Assembly: GCA_030016385.1 (NCBI GenBank)
Contig: JASEJN010000015.1
Span: 1-56,722 of the forward strand
Source of the DNA: Clostridiales bacterium
Lineage (GTDB): Bacteria; Bacillota; Clostridia; Clostridiales; Oxobacteraceae
DNA length: 56,722 bases
Direction of reading: 5' to 3'
Part shown: piece after piece, positions 1 to 8,250 of the stretch
Numbering within the stretch: the stretch's first letter is position 1
Layout of the letters: each line of letters opens with the position of its first letter
Position numbers and translations under genes: made by a program
Notes under the pieces: generated by a model
Seen by the model: the letters and a program-made list of their open reading frames with translations, nothing else
Database searches by the model: none
What the model was told of the DNA's origin: nothing

Positions 1-35
1 TTTCTGATATCATCTTTTTGAGTCATTGTGAGCAT
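1..35 (-). CDS. istA-like transposase, first codons only (partial)
   Basis: Reading leftwards from an ATG at 35, the frame begins M-L-T-M-T-Q-K-D-D-I-R, resembling the N-terminal start of IS21 IstA proteins just before the helix-turn-helix. Two GGAGG-like ribosome binding sites lie just upstream, and a second in-frame ATG three codons on is an equally good start. The gene runs out of the window, so nothing of the catalytic domain is visible. IstA would act with the ATPase IstB, which is not in the window. Confidence 0.55.
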   Translation of the reverse strand, partial: MLTMTQKDDIR

Positions 36-188
36 CCTCCAATTCCTCCCTTGTGGTTTTCATCTCACCTACAAGGGTAGTATTTTAATTCGGTGCCTGC
101 AATGACCTTTGCAATACTGGGGAATTTATTGTTGCAAAAGTGGGGAATTTCTTCTGCAACTTTGTCCTATTTTATTTTGCAACAAACA
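1..188 (-). mobile_element. Left end of an IS21-like insertion sequence, inverted copy of the other window end
   Basis: The reverse complement of these bases matches 56535-56722 with about seven differences. The element's outer edge (base 188) starts with TG and carries several spaced TTGCA-type motifs, the multi-repeat terminus typical of IS21-family elements, ahead of a short ORF that looks like istA. The repeat stops exactly at 188/189, inside a CdaR-type gene, so this is an insertion boundary. Only one end of the element is visible, so target duplication cannot be tested. Family assignment rests on end architecture and the first residues of istA. Confidence 0.8.
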
Positions 189-1197
189 CTATGGTATTTT
201 AAACGGGACATTAAAGACAGGTGTTGTAAGGGATAACAAAAAGTATATCGGTACAAAGCCCGGAATCAATATGATCATCTCTTATAAAAACAAACCCGTC
301 GGTGTAATTTGCGTAAGCGGCAATCCGGATACGGTCGGTTCTTTTGCCACGTTGGTAAAAAGATCTTTAGAAGCCATGCTGGAATATGAAATGCAAATGA
401 AAGAAGAAAGAATTAAGAAAAGCAAGACAGATCAGTTATTATATTACCTTCTATTTGATCAAAATGCCAATTATACAGTAGCCAAAGAACTGGCAGACAG
501 CATAGGTTTCGATATAAAATTTTCAAGAATCTGCATCATAATTTCCTATGACAGGAATTATGAGCAGAAAAAAATTATTCAAGCCTTGACATCTGCAGAA
601 GGTTATTCAAGCCAGGACATTATTACTGTTGCGCAGAATAATGATATCATTCTGATTAAGAGCCTTACTAAAAATTTTCCCAATGACATCAGAGAATACA
701 AGTATGCAATTAAGGATTATATATCTAACTTTTATAAAATGATTCCCCGAGGTTATGACAGCGCCAAAATCGGGATTTTTGTAGGGAGTATACAAAAGTA
801 TATCTATAGATACCGTTTTTCATATATGCATGCTCAGGAGCTCAGTTTGTTTATAAAAGAAAAAAATGGATTGTTTTTTTTCAACGATTATATTCTGGAC
901 TACGTCAGAAACCTGGTCACGATAAAAACTTACGATGAAATCTATAGCTCTTATCGCGAACTATTTAATGAAGAGGAGCAAAAGCAAATAGCCGAATCCA
1001 TAGGAATTCTTAACAGATACAATTACAATATAGTAAATAGTGCGAAGGCTTTATATATTCACAGGAATACCCTGTTGTACAGGTTAAATAAAATTAAAGA
1101 AGTTTTGAATGTCGACCCAATGTCGAATTTCTCAGACAGAGAATTTTTAAACGAATTAGCGTACTATTTCAAGCAATCCACCTCAAACAAGGTATAA
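189..1197 (+). pseudogene. CdaR-family sugar diacid regulator, 5' end removed by an IS
   Basis: From the IS junction the frame reads about 336 residues to the stop. It keeps the end of the diacid-recognition domain (GTKPGINMIISYKNKPVGVI, near the start), a central region, and a C-terminal PucR-type helix-turn-helix (SAKALYIHRNTLLYRLNKIK). CdaR proteins are usually about 370-400 residues and begin upstream of the GxNxxI motif, so roughly 45-50 residues are missing; codons before 189 belong to the IS. CdaR proteins activate galactarate, glucarate and glycerate genes, which fits the convergent GarR-type reductase next door. A fusion product started in the IS is possible but unlikely to sense ligand. 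Confidence 0.8.
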
Positions 1198-1220
1198 GGA
1201 ATATATGTTTAATATGGAAA

Positions 1221-1269
1221 TCAGGATATCATGTAAAAGTTTTACGATTATTCCTGCATGATATCCTGA
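1221..1269. terminator. Perfect 13-bp inverted repeat between convergent genes
   Basis: Bases 1221-1233 (TCAGGATATCATG) are exactly complementary to 1257-1269. A smaller palindrome, GTAAAA-G-TTTTAC, lies in the loop. It sits midway between the stops of the CdaR remnant and the reductase, so a bidirectional terminator is the simplest reading. There is no strong T-run on either side, which keeps this tentative. Confidence 0.5.
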
Positions 1270-1317
1270 CGAATTTGTAGCACTCTTCTAGTTTTTCATA
1301 AGCATTAATATAGAACA

Positions 1318-2199
1318 CTATCTAATTGTTGTTCCTGCAATCTTTTCATAAAACTTTGCAATCGCACTATGATCTTCCATACCTAAGCCATCGGCATGAA
1401 GTGTCTGAAGCATCTCCATTACGGCAGCTGTAAGAGGTAGCGGCGCCCCTACGCCATGTCCGGTTGATATTGCATTATTCAAATCCTTAATATGCAGATC
1501 AATACGAAAGCCAGGTTTAAAATTCCTTTTCAGAATCATTGGGACCTTTGCATTCATCACGCTGCTTCCTGCAAGACCACCCTTGATTGCATCAAATACC
1601 ACTTTTGGATCTACACCGGCCTTGACTGCCAGCATGAAAGCTTCCGAAACCGCTGCTATATTTAATGCCACAATTATCTGATTGGCAAGTTTCGTAGTAT
1701 TTCCGGCACCTGCACTGCCACAATAAACCGCACTTGCTCCCATTACCATTAGCAAATCATATACCTTCTCAAATGTTTCTCTGTCACCTCCGACCATAAT
1801 AGATAAAGTACCATCAATAGCTCTTGGCTCCCCTCCGCTAACCGGTGCATCAATATAAACAATTCCCTTTTTTTTACATGCCTTCTCAATTTCCTGTGCG
1901 GCAAGAGGCGCTATAGAACTCATATCAATAATAATGGTTCCTTTCCGCGCTTCCTCTAAAATACCACCATCACCGCAAACAACTTCTTTTACATTTGGAG
2001 AATTCGGCAGCATTGTTATAATGATTTGACATTGCTTTGCAATCTGTGCCCCATTTTCTCCTGATTTAGCCCCCATCTCAATTAATTCGGTCTCATTTTT
2101 TTTATTCCTATCACAAACTATAAGTTCATTATTAGCCTTGATAAGATTTTTTGCCATAGGCTTTCCCATTATACCCAAACCAATAAAACCAATTTTCAT
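1318..2199 (-). CDS. garR: 2-hydroxy-3-oxopropionate (tartronate semialdehyde) reductase, GarR/GlxR type
   Basis: This 293-residue protein belongs to the beta-hydroxyacid dehydrogenase family, which reduces tartronate semialdehyde to D-glycerate with NAD(P)H. It opens with the Rossmann motif GFIGLGIMG, has the substrate-binding signature DAPVSGGEPRAIDGTLSIMV, and the conserved catalytic-lysine stretch GNTTKLANQII. Length is normal for the family. I chose the ATG at 2199 because GGAGG lies eight bases upstream; a longer frame to 2229 has no such site. A dedicated promoter module (2250-2332) lies upstream and a truncated cdaR is convergent. Related enzymes such as 3-hydroxyisobutyrate dehydrogenase look alike, so the exact substrate is inferred from the cdaR context. 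Confidence 0.85.
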   Translation of the reverse strand: MKIGFIGLGIMGKPMAKNLIKANNELIVCDRNKKNETELIEMGAKSGENGAQIAKQCQIIITMLPNSPNVKEVVCGDGGILEEARKGTIIIDMSSIAPLAAQEIEKACKKKGIVYIDAPVSGGEPRAIDGTLSIMVGGDRETFEKVYDLLMVMGASAVYCGSAGAGNTTKLANQIIVALNIAAVSEAFMLAVKAGVDPKVVFDAIKGGLAGSSVMNAKVPMILKRNFKPGFRIDLHIKDLNNAISTGHGVGAPLPLTAAVMEMLQTLHADGLGMEDHSAIAKFYEKIAGTTIR

Positions 2200-2249
2200 T
2201 GCTATTTCCTCCCTTATGCAACTCTTCAATAGAATAATCTTATAATTTT

Positions 2250-2332
2250 ATTATAGATAGATACGAGACCCTTGAATATGTCTTCAATATACCAAAAAAG
2301 AATGAATATTTGTACCTTGTGCATATTCCGGG
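2250..2332 (-). promoter_or_regulatory. Promoter module of the reductase gene, duplicated at 9849-9930
   Basis: On the minus strand a perfect TATAAT (2255-2250) is preceded at 17 bp by a weak TATTCA, as expected for an activator-dependent promoter. The 81 bp from the -10 outward match the module at 9849-9929 at 70 positions with no gap, far beyond core promoter elements. The conserved upstream part includes a TGCACAA...GTACAAATATT block that could be an operator. Both copies face the gene they precede. Confidence 0.65.
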
Positions 2333-2374
2333 TGTATTGCCTGTAAAACGTAAAGCAAATTTTGCTGAACAATA

Positions 2375-2409
2375 TAAAAAAGCGATCATGGTGCACGGAT
2401 CGATCGCTT
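2375..2409 (-). terminator. Rho-independent terminator of the sugar operon
   Basis: On the minus strand AAGCGATC (2409-2402) pairs with GATCGCTT (2387-2380) and is followed by a run of T residues. It lies just past the stop of the glycosidase-like gene and separates the operon from the promoter of the reductase gene. Confidence 0.75.
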
Positions 2410-2434
2410 AAATTTACTTTTTATTTCCTTAAAC

Positions 2435-4399
2435 TCATATGCTGATAATAAAAGCTTTGTAAATCTCAGCCTCATCCATGGAAATAATCATTTTGCCATC
2501 ATAACTAACTGGTTTCTTACCTGATTCAGTCAGCTCTTCAATACTTTTTGGTGCGATTTCATTAAATGTGACATCTATATTGTTCAATTTAAATGGCTTG
2601 AAAAACGTCATCCCATTAAATGAAGTCAAGTTTATCAACTGCAGCATATAGGTAGAAGCATCACATTTTGCAAAAAACATTTCGACCATTTCCGGAGCAT
2701 TTGTATTAAAAGCCCTTGGAATTGGTTTTGCTTTTGACATAATATCAAGCATAAGCCTTCTAAATTCACCATAACCATATTTATAATATAATGTACCTAT
2801 TCCCCACGGGATATAGATATTCCCGCCATGCCCGAAAGAAGCCATCATCTCATCGGTATTCTTATGCCCAAAACAGCGTTCAGGCGGTCCAAACGCCGCT
2901 TTTTCTACTTTTGGAAGCATCCCTGTGACATCGCCGCCCAATGTCATCTTATAATAGAACCCGTCAAGAAATACCCACTGTTTATTTTGAAAGTCCGGGA
3001 AATCTGCTTTTGGTTCAGTACGAAAATAGGTTCCTCTCACATCCTTTATTGCATCGCTGAGTTCAACGCCGAATAACTCCTTAATCAAAACTCTGTTTTT
3101 CACAATAGAACCGCCTGAAGCAATTACACAAGCCGTAGTATTTTTAAGAGCTTCTCCTACGGCATACGAAATATCAGGCACATCAGGAAGAAAAACAAAA
3201 TCATATTTATTAAATTCTTCAATATGTGCTTCCAATGCATTTGAATCCATGATGGTAAAGAGAATGTGTTCTTCCTTAAACATCCGGAATAATCCACGGT
3301 ACTCCGCATTCAGGGATTTCCCATCATTACTGTAAACAAGCATAATCTTGGTTCTCTGATCAAAATGCCCATAGTACTCTTCATATTTTTTATGGAATCT
3401 GAACACTTTACGGACCGTTTCAAAATTTTCATAATCAGGATAATCCTCATCATCACCAATAATACACCAATCCAACCCCGAGCCGGCAGCTATATTTTCA
3501 TACAGGCGAACCTGGTTCAGATATTTGGAAACGCCCATAAAACGATAAGGTAAATCCACCGCATTAATGGCACAGTTGGAAGATATCTTGTCATCATAAC
3601 CTCCTTCAATCTGCCCCACATTATCAGAACTGCTATAAACCCAAAAGGGCAATGGCCTGTCAAGAGCCGAATTTGATTCGTTTCTGACAATATCAACGCC
3701 GTGGGTTGCATATGTACTGATGGCAATATCAGTTGATATGGCCTTCGTTACATTTCTAATTTTATCAAGCATTTCATTGACAGTAATCTTTTTAAACTCC
3801 AGATATTTTAAAAATGCCGGATCTTCCATGTCTTCTTTAGTTGGAAGTACTTCCCCATACATTTCATAAAAACGCTTCTTGCAGTTTTTACATTGACAAA
3901 TGCCAATGTAATTTCCACTGTAATCATGGGTGACATATCCAAACATATTAAAGAAAATGCCATCCACCTGATACTTGCGGAGTACTTCTTCAATGATCTT
4001 CAACGATAGTTCCCTCTGATATTCACCATTGACACAGGTAGCCACTGTATCATGGTATCGGATAGGACTTCCGTCCTTCTTTCTGGAATACCAGTCGCTG
4101 TGTTTTTCATAAAAGCTTTCATGAGTTTTGCTGAAATCAAAACGTGCAATCACTCTTATATTATTGGCATGGCATTTTTCGACAACCTCCTTAAAAAAGT
4201 CTCCTTTCATATATGGACTCGGATACTGACATTCCAATTCAGTGGGATGAAATGCAGTAATACCACCGCAGCCAATTTCAAGAACATTTGCATCAAAACT
4301 TTTCAGCCATTCGATATGCTTGTCGATATCCATCATGGCATCAATATCCCGGATGTTATTCTGAATCATCCGCAGATTATTCTTTTCCCACCATTTCAT
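2435..4399 (-). CDS. Putative cytoplasmic glycoside hydrolase, GHL6-like TIM barrel
   Basis: This protein of about 654 residues starts with a TIM-barrel region resembling the hypothetical glycosyl hydrolase families (GHL6): an early IGCGGITAFHPTELE stretch, then IRVIARFDFSKTH and DGIFFNMFGYVTHD, followed by a CxCxxC cluster (CQCKNCKKRF). The second half (LVYSNDGKSLNAEYRGLFRM...) resembles the GH42-type trimerisation domain. There is no signal peptide, so it should act in the cytoplasm on imported sugar. I prefer the ATG at 4399, eight bases after AAGGAGA; the ATG at 4405 is too close to that site. It is the last gene of the operon, 168 bp after the dehydrogenase and just before a terminator. 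Substrate unknown. Confidence 0.65.
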   Translation of the reverse strand: MKWWEKNNLRMIQNNIRDIDAMMDIDKHIEWLKSFDANVLEIGCGGITAFHPTELECQYPSPYMKGDFFKEVVEKCHANNIRVIARFDFSKTHESFYEKHSDWYSRKKDGSPIRYHDTVATCVNGEYQRELSLKIIEEVLRKYQVDGIFFNMFGYVTHDYSGNYIGICQCKNCKKRFYEMYGEVLPTKEDMEDPAFLKYLEFKKITVNEMLDKIRNVTKAISTDIAISTYATHGVDIVRNESNSALDRPLPFWVYSSSDNVGQIEGGYDDKISSNCAINAVDLPYRFMGVSKYLNQVRLYENIAAGSGLDWCIIGDDEDYPDYENFETVRKVFRFHKKYEEYYGHFDQRTKIMLVYSNDGKSLNAEYRGLFRMFKEEHILFTIMDSNALEAHIEEFNKYDFVFLPDVPDISYAVGEALKNTTACVIASGGSIVKNRVLIKELFGVELSDAIKDVRGTYFRTEPKADFPDFQNKQWVFLDGFYYKMTLGGDVTGMLPKVEKAAFGPPERCFGHKNTDEMMASFGHGGNIYIPWGIGTLYYKYGYGEFRRLMLDIMSKAKPIPRAFNTNAPEMVEMFFAKCDASTYMLQLINLTSFNGMTFFKPFKLNNIDVTFNEIAPKSIEELTESGKKPVSYDGKMIISMDEAEIYKAFIISI

Positions 4400-4573
4400 C
4401 AGCATTATCTCCTTTGAATAATCTTTTATTTCAAATATTACATATTAATATCAGCATGTCGTTTCAATCAAAACCATATTCCAAATGGAAAGCTTCGAGA
4501 GAGTTGCCATAAGCCTATTGCCCTTTTTCGAAAATGCTACCGGCTCGTCCTATATGCAGCCTCGACTTTGTTT

Positions 4574-5539
4574 TTAATAACCCTTTGTATAATCTCTGAT
4601 ATTTAACATGTCCCCAATTTTGTTTTTGCAAAAGCACTCCAAATTGTGCATTACGATATTAGTAGAAAATTCATTCCAAAGGTCGCCGCCTCCCGCAGCA
4701 TGAGGAGTAATAATCAGATTGTCCAAATCCCAGAACGGACTTTCCGGTGGCAGATATCCAAGCTTAAATTCATCCATAAATATATCTAGGGCACCGCCTG
4801 CAATTTTTTTATTTTTTAAATAATCATATAAAACAGGCTCATTAAAGATAACTGCCCTTGATATATTAATAATATAAGCTGTAGGTTTCATACATTTGAA
4901 CTGTTCCTCATCTATTAAATTTACAGTCTTTTTTGTCGGGGGGAGCGTACAGACTATAAAGTCACTTTGCTTTAATAATTCATTTATATCCTTTGTTATA
5001 TAAACCTTGTCGTAATACTCTGATGCTTTTCCGGTTGTATTCAACCCGAGTATTCTCATACCAAAAGCTCGTAATCTTTTTGCGGTTTCCGTTGCCACAT
5101 CACCTGTCCCTAAAAATCCAACTGTCTTGCCGTATAAATTAAATACGCCCTTGTTACTCTTCCATACATGATTGAGCTGATTTCTTATAATACTGCTGCC
5201 TTTTCTGGCAATTGCAAGCATCAAAAAGATTATATGTTCCGATATCGGTACACCGGCAGTTCCACGTCCATTAGTAACAATAATTTTTCTCTTTTGGAGG
5301 TAAGATAGAGGTAATCTTTCAATACCTATGTGGGGACAATGTATCCATTTTAAACTACTACATTTCTCAAGGAAATCAACCTGAAGCGTCCTATGATTTG
5401 CAATAATGGCGTCAACGCTTGCAAGATCCTCACAATTAATTAAATCTTTCTCTGTGCCAAATAATATAATTTTACCCCCTAATCGCCCGATTTTTTTAAT
5501 ATTATCATCATTGAGCTTGAATGTTGAATATATTTTCAT
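4574..5539 (-). CDS. D-isomer-specific 2-hydroxyacid dehydrogenase
   Basis: A 321-residue NAD-dependent dehydrogenase of the D-2-hydroxyacid family. The nucleotide-binding glycine motif is GKTVGFLGTGDVA. The catalytic arginine lies in NISRAVIFNE and the histidine in ITPHAAGGG; the usual glutamate loop is altered to DIFMDEFKLG. Its start overlaps the stop of the upstream isomerase by four bases, so the two are translationally coupled. In this operon it probably interconverts a sugar-derived 2-keto acid and hydroxyacid; the substrate cannot be read from sequence. Confidence 0.8.
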   Translation of the reverse strand: MKIYSTFKLNDDNIKKIGRLGGKIILFGTEKDLINCEDLASVDAIIANHRTLQVDFLEKCSSLKWIHCPHIGIERLPLSYLQKRKIIVTNGRGTAGVPISEHIIFLMLAIARKGSSIIRNQLNHVWKSNKGVFNLYGKTVGFLGTGDVATETAKRLRAFGMRILGLNTTGKASEYYDKVYITKDINELLKQSDFIVCTLPPTKKTVNLIDEEQFKCMKPTAYIINISRAVIFNEPVLYDYLKNKKIAGGALDIFMDEFKLGYLPPESPFWDLDNLIITPHAAGGGDLWNEFSTNIVMHNLECFCKNKIGDMLNIRDYTKGY

Positions 5540-6345
5540 TTTACAGTACTCCTTTCATCAAACAATGATTTTGCATATCTAACATCTTCTGCTAATAATT
5601 TGTTTACTTCTGCCTGATTAGAATATTCATGAGTAAGAATAACAGCACCTTTATATTGCCTTTTCTTTAAATAGCCGGCAATTCTTGGCCATGATGCCAA
5701 ACCTTGTTTACCAGTAGTAAAATAGCGATGCCATTTTGCCTCACTTTCCGGTCCGTTGGTACGCAGATAGAAAACATTTTTAAGATTTACCAGACACAGG
5801 TAAGGCCATATAATATCCAGCCCTTGTTCTACTTCTTCCCCCGCAAGAACACTTTGGGCAGAATCCCATATTGCACCTATGTACTTTGGGTCATAGTCCT
5901 TTAATAGCTGATAAAGTTCCATTGAATTTGAAATCATGGGACCATAATGATGCTGTATCCCAAGTTTTACATTATATTTTTCACATAAGGGAACAACTTT
6001 ATCAATCCTTCTTTTTACTTCTTCAACAGCTGCATTATAGCCTTTTTTTAAATCAATCGGAGCCAAAGTCCTAATAATAGGAACACCGGCTTCTGCGCAG
6101 GCTTCAAATATATTCTCGTCTGTACTGCTTCCAATGCTTGTAACAGCAATTCCGTACTTTTTCATAACTGATACCAATTTCTTTAAGCCTTCTTTGGCAC
6201 TTTCCGGCTCAATTTGATATCCTTTTCTTAAACAAAATTCAACTCCATTAAAACCCATTTTACTTAGCATATTACCGAGCTCGTCCAAAGATTGAGTTGT
6301 CCATGGCTTAGTAAAAACGCCAAATATAATTTCTTTCTTTTCCAT
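5536..6345 (-). CDS. Sugar phosphate isomerase/epimerase family protein (xylose-isomerase-like TIM barrel)
   Basis: This 269-residue protein has the AP-endonuclease-2/xylose-isomerase-like fold: an N-terminal MGFNGVEFCLRKGYQIEPE, the GIQHHYGPMI metal-site region, an IGAIWDSAQSVLAGEEVEQG segment and a C-terminal GAVILTHEYSN. Such proteins isomerise or epimerise sugars and keto-acids using a divalent metal. It lies between the permease genes and the dehydrogenase and overlaps the latter by four bases, so it belongs to the same catabolic unit. No signal peptide is present. Exact reaction unknown. Confidence 0.75.
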   Translation of the reverse strand: MEKKEIIFGVFTKPWTTQSLDELGNMLSKMGFNGVEFCLRKGYQIEPESAKEGLKKLVSVMKKYGIAVTSIGSSTDENIFEACAEAGVPIIRTLAPIDLKKGYNAAVEEVKRRIDKVVPLCEKYNVKLGIQHHYGPMISNSMELYQLLKDYDPKYIGAIWDSAQSVLAGEEVEQGLDIIWPYLCLVNLKNVFYLRTNGPESEAKWHRYFTTGKQGLASWPRIAGYLKKRQYKGAVILTHEYSNQAEVNKLLAEDVRYAKSLFDERSTVK

Positions 6346-6384
6346 AACATTGCCTCCTTAACTCTAATGAAATTTGCGATGTAT

Positions 6385-7227
6385 TTATCCTTTGATTGAT
6401 CCGGCTGTAATACCTTCAATAAGGTATCTTTGGAAAAAGATAAAAATAAGAAACAGCGGAACCAATGAAACAACAGACATTGCAAACATAGAACCCCATG
6501 AACTTCCACCAGAGGTATCAATAAACATCCTGAGTGCAATTGCAATTGTAAATTTGGGAACATCGCTCAGGTATAAAAGCTGACTGAAAAAATCATTCCA
6601 AGTCCAAAGAAATGTTAAAATACCCGTCGTCATAATCGCAGGAACTGATAATGGCAGTATTAGTTTTATAAATATCATTATCTCACTACAGCCATCAATT
6701 TTAGCTGCTTCACTTAGCTCTTTAGGCAGAGTACGCATATACTGAACTAGAAGGAAAATAAAAAATGCCTCCACACCAAAGAACTTAGGTACAATTAATG
6801 GTAAATATGTATTTATCCAGTGCAACTTATTGAATATAATATATCTTGGTATCAAGGTAACATGGGCCGGCAGCATAACTGTCAACATCATTAATGCAAA
6901 CAAAGGCTTCTTTAGCGAAAACTCCAATTTTGAGAAGGCATATGCCGCCATAGTCGAGCTTAATATTGTTCCAATTACACACATGAAAACTACGAAAAAA
7001 GAGTTCAGATAAAAACGGCTGAAAGAGTAACCTGAAAATCCTTTCCAACCAATTATATAGTTTTCTAGTGTAAATATCTTTGGGAAGAAATTTTTCGTGG
7101 AAAAGATTTCCTCGCTCGGTTTAAATGAGCTGCTGAGCATCCAAAGCAAGGGATAGATCATAACAAATCCAACTAAAATTATAAATACATGTGTTAAAAA
7201 TGTGCCTTTGAATAGTTTCCTCAACAT
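6385..7227 (-). CDS. Carbohydrate ABC transporter permease, MalG type
   Basis: A 280-residue inner-membrane permease with about six hydrophobic segments. It has the EAA signature EAAKIDGCSEIMIFIKLILP that docks the ATPase, and the family's N-terminal LLWMLSSSFKPSEEIF. It follows its MalF-type partner after nine bases. No ATP-binding subunit is encoded here, so a shared MsmK/UgpC-type ATPase elsewhere is probably used, as is common for Bacillota sugar transporters. Confidence 0.88.
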   Translation of the reverse strand: MLRKLFKGTFLTHVFIILVGFVMIYPLLWMLSSSFKPSEEIFSTKNFFPKIFTLENYIIGWKGFSGYSFSRFYLNSFFVVFMCVIGTILSSTMAAYAFSKLEFSLKKPLFALMMLTVMLPAHVTLIPRYIIFNKLHWINTYLPLIVPKFFGVEAFFIFLLVQYMRTLPKELSEAAKIDGCSEIMIFIKLILPLSVPAIMTTGILTFLWTWNDFFSQLLYLSDVPKFTIAIALRMFIDTSGGSSWGSMFAMSVVSLVPLFLIFIFFQRYLIEGITAGSIKG

Positions 7228-7236
7228 ATAGCCCTC

Positions 7237-8121
7237 CTACTCATCCTGATTATATACCCACTTATTGGATAATTTGAATTGAATCAAAGTCATTATTGCA
7301 ATAATACCAAGCAAGAACCATGCCATAGCTGAAGCATAACCCATTTTAAAGAATGAAAAACCCTTTTGATACAAATACAAGGAAAATAACAGCGTACTGT
7401 CCATGGGGCCACCATTTCCTCCACTTATTATATATGCAGAGTTAAACGACTGGAATGCATTAATAAACTGCATGATCATATTGAAAAATATCATCGGCGT
7501 AATCATGGGAATAGTAATTTTAAAAAACCGCTGTCTCCTGCTCGCCCCGTCTATCATAGCGGATTCATACAACTCCATTGGTACTTGCTTCAATGCTGAT
7601 AAAAATATCAGCATCGATGAACCAAATTCCCATACGTTGAGTAAAATAATTGTATATAATGCAGTGCTCGGAGTAGCAATCCAGTTAATACCTTGAATTC
7701 CAAACTTGCTTAACACAATGTTGAACAAGCCCTCTTTATTGAATATCTGCCTCCATAATATGGAAACTGCAACGCTGGAACCCAATAAGGATGGAATATA
7801 ATAAACAGCTCTGTATATTTTCAAACCTCCGATTTTCCTGTTCAATAATACTGCTATAAATAGTGCGAATGCCAATTTGAGTGGCACTCCGATAAATACA
7901 AACTTAAAAGTTACAATCAAGCTTGTTTTAAATGCTCTATCATTAAACATGGCTTTATAATTTCCCAACCCTATAAATTTCGGAGGAGTCAGGATATTAT
8001 AATCTGTAAATGATAGATACAATGATACAAAAATCGGAATGATTGTAAACACTAAAAGGCCAATTAGCCATGGCGAAAGGAAAAAATATCCTACCCAGTT
8101 CTTTTTGAACCATTTGACCAT
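7237..8121 (-). CDS. Carbohydrate ABC transporter permease, MalF type
   Basis: A 294-residue permease of the MalF/UgpA group with hydrophobic segments from residue 12 (VGYFFLSPWLIGLLVFTIIP) onward and the EAA loop ESAMIDGASRRQRFFKITIP. It pairs with the downstream MalG-type protein to form the channel for whatever sugar the lipoprotein at 8251-9582 binds. A hairpin with a T-run lies between the binding-protein gene and this one. Confidence 0.88.
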   Translation of the reverse strand: MVKWFKKNWVGYFFLSPWLIGLLVFTIIPIFVSLYLSFTDYNILTPPKFIGLGNYKAMFNDRAFKTSLIVTFKFVFIGVPLKLAFALFIAVLLNRKIGGLKIYRAVYYIPSLLGSSVAVSILWRQIFNKEGLFNIVLSKFGIQGINWIATPSTALYTIILLNVWEFGSSMLIFLSALKQVPMELYESAMIDGASRRQRFFKITIPMITPMIFFNMIMQFINAFQSFNSAYIISGGNGGPMDSTLLFSLYLYQKGFSFFKMGYASAMAWFLLGIIAIMTLIQFKLSNKWVYNQDE

Positions 8122-8172
8122 ACATAAATAACCTCCTTTAAACTTGCAGATTATAATGCTGAGTTTTTTACA

Positions 8173-8225
8173 GAAAAAGATTACTCAATAAAATCTGTAA
8201 GAATTGACGACCTTATTGAGTAATC
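8173..8225 (-). terminator. Attenuating hairpin between binding protein and permease genes
   Basis: Bases 8179-8191 and 8213-8225 form a perfect 13-bp stem (GATTACTCAATAA) around a 21-nt loop. On the minus strand the stem is followed by five T residues. Located between the first and second operon genes, it probably lowers permease expression relative to the binding protein. Confidence 0.65.
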
Positions 8226-8250
8226 ATCTCATTTTATATCATCAAACACA

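Noticed and set aside
2828..3076. ORFs opposite the glycosidase-like gene
   Set aside because: Shadow frames of a well-supported coding region, with no ribosome binding site or protein-like composition.
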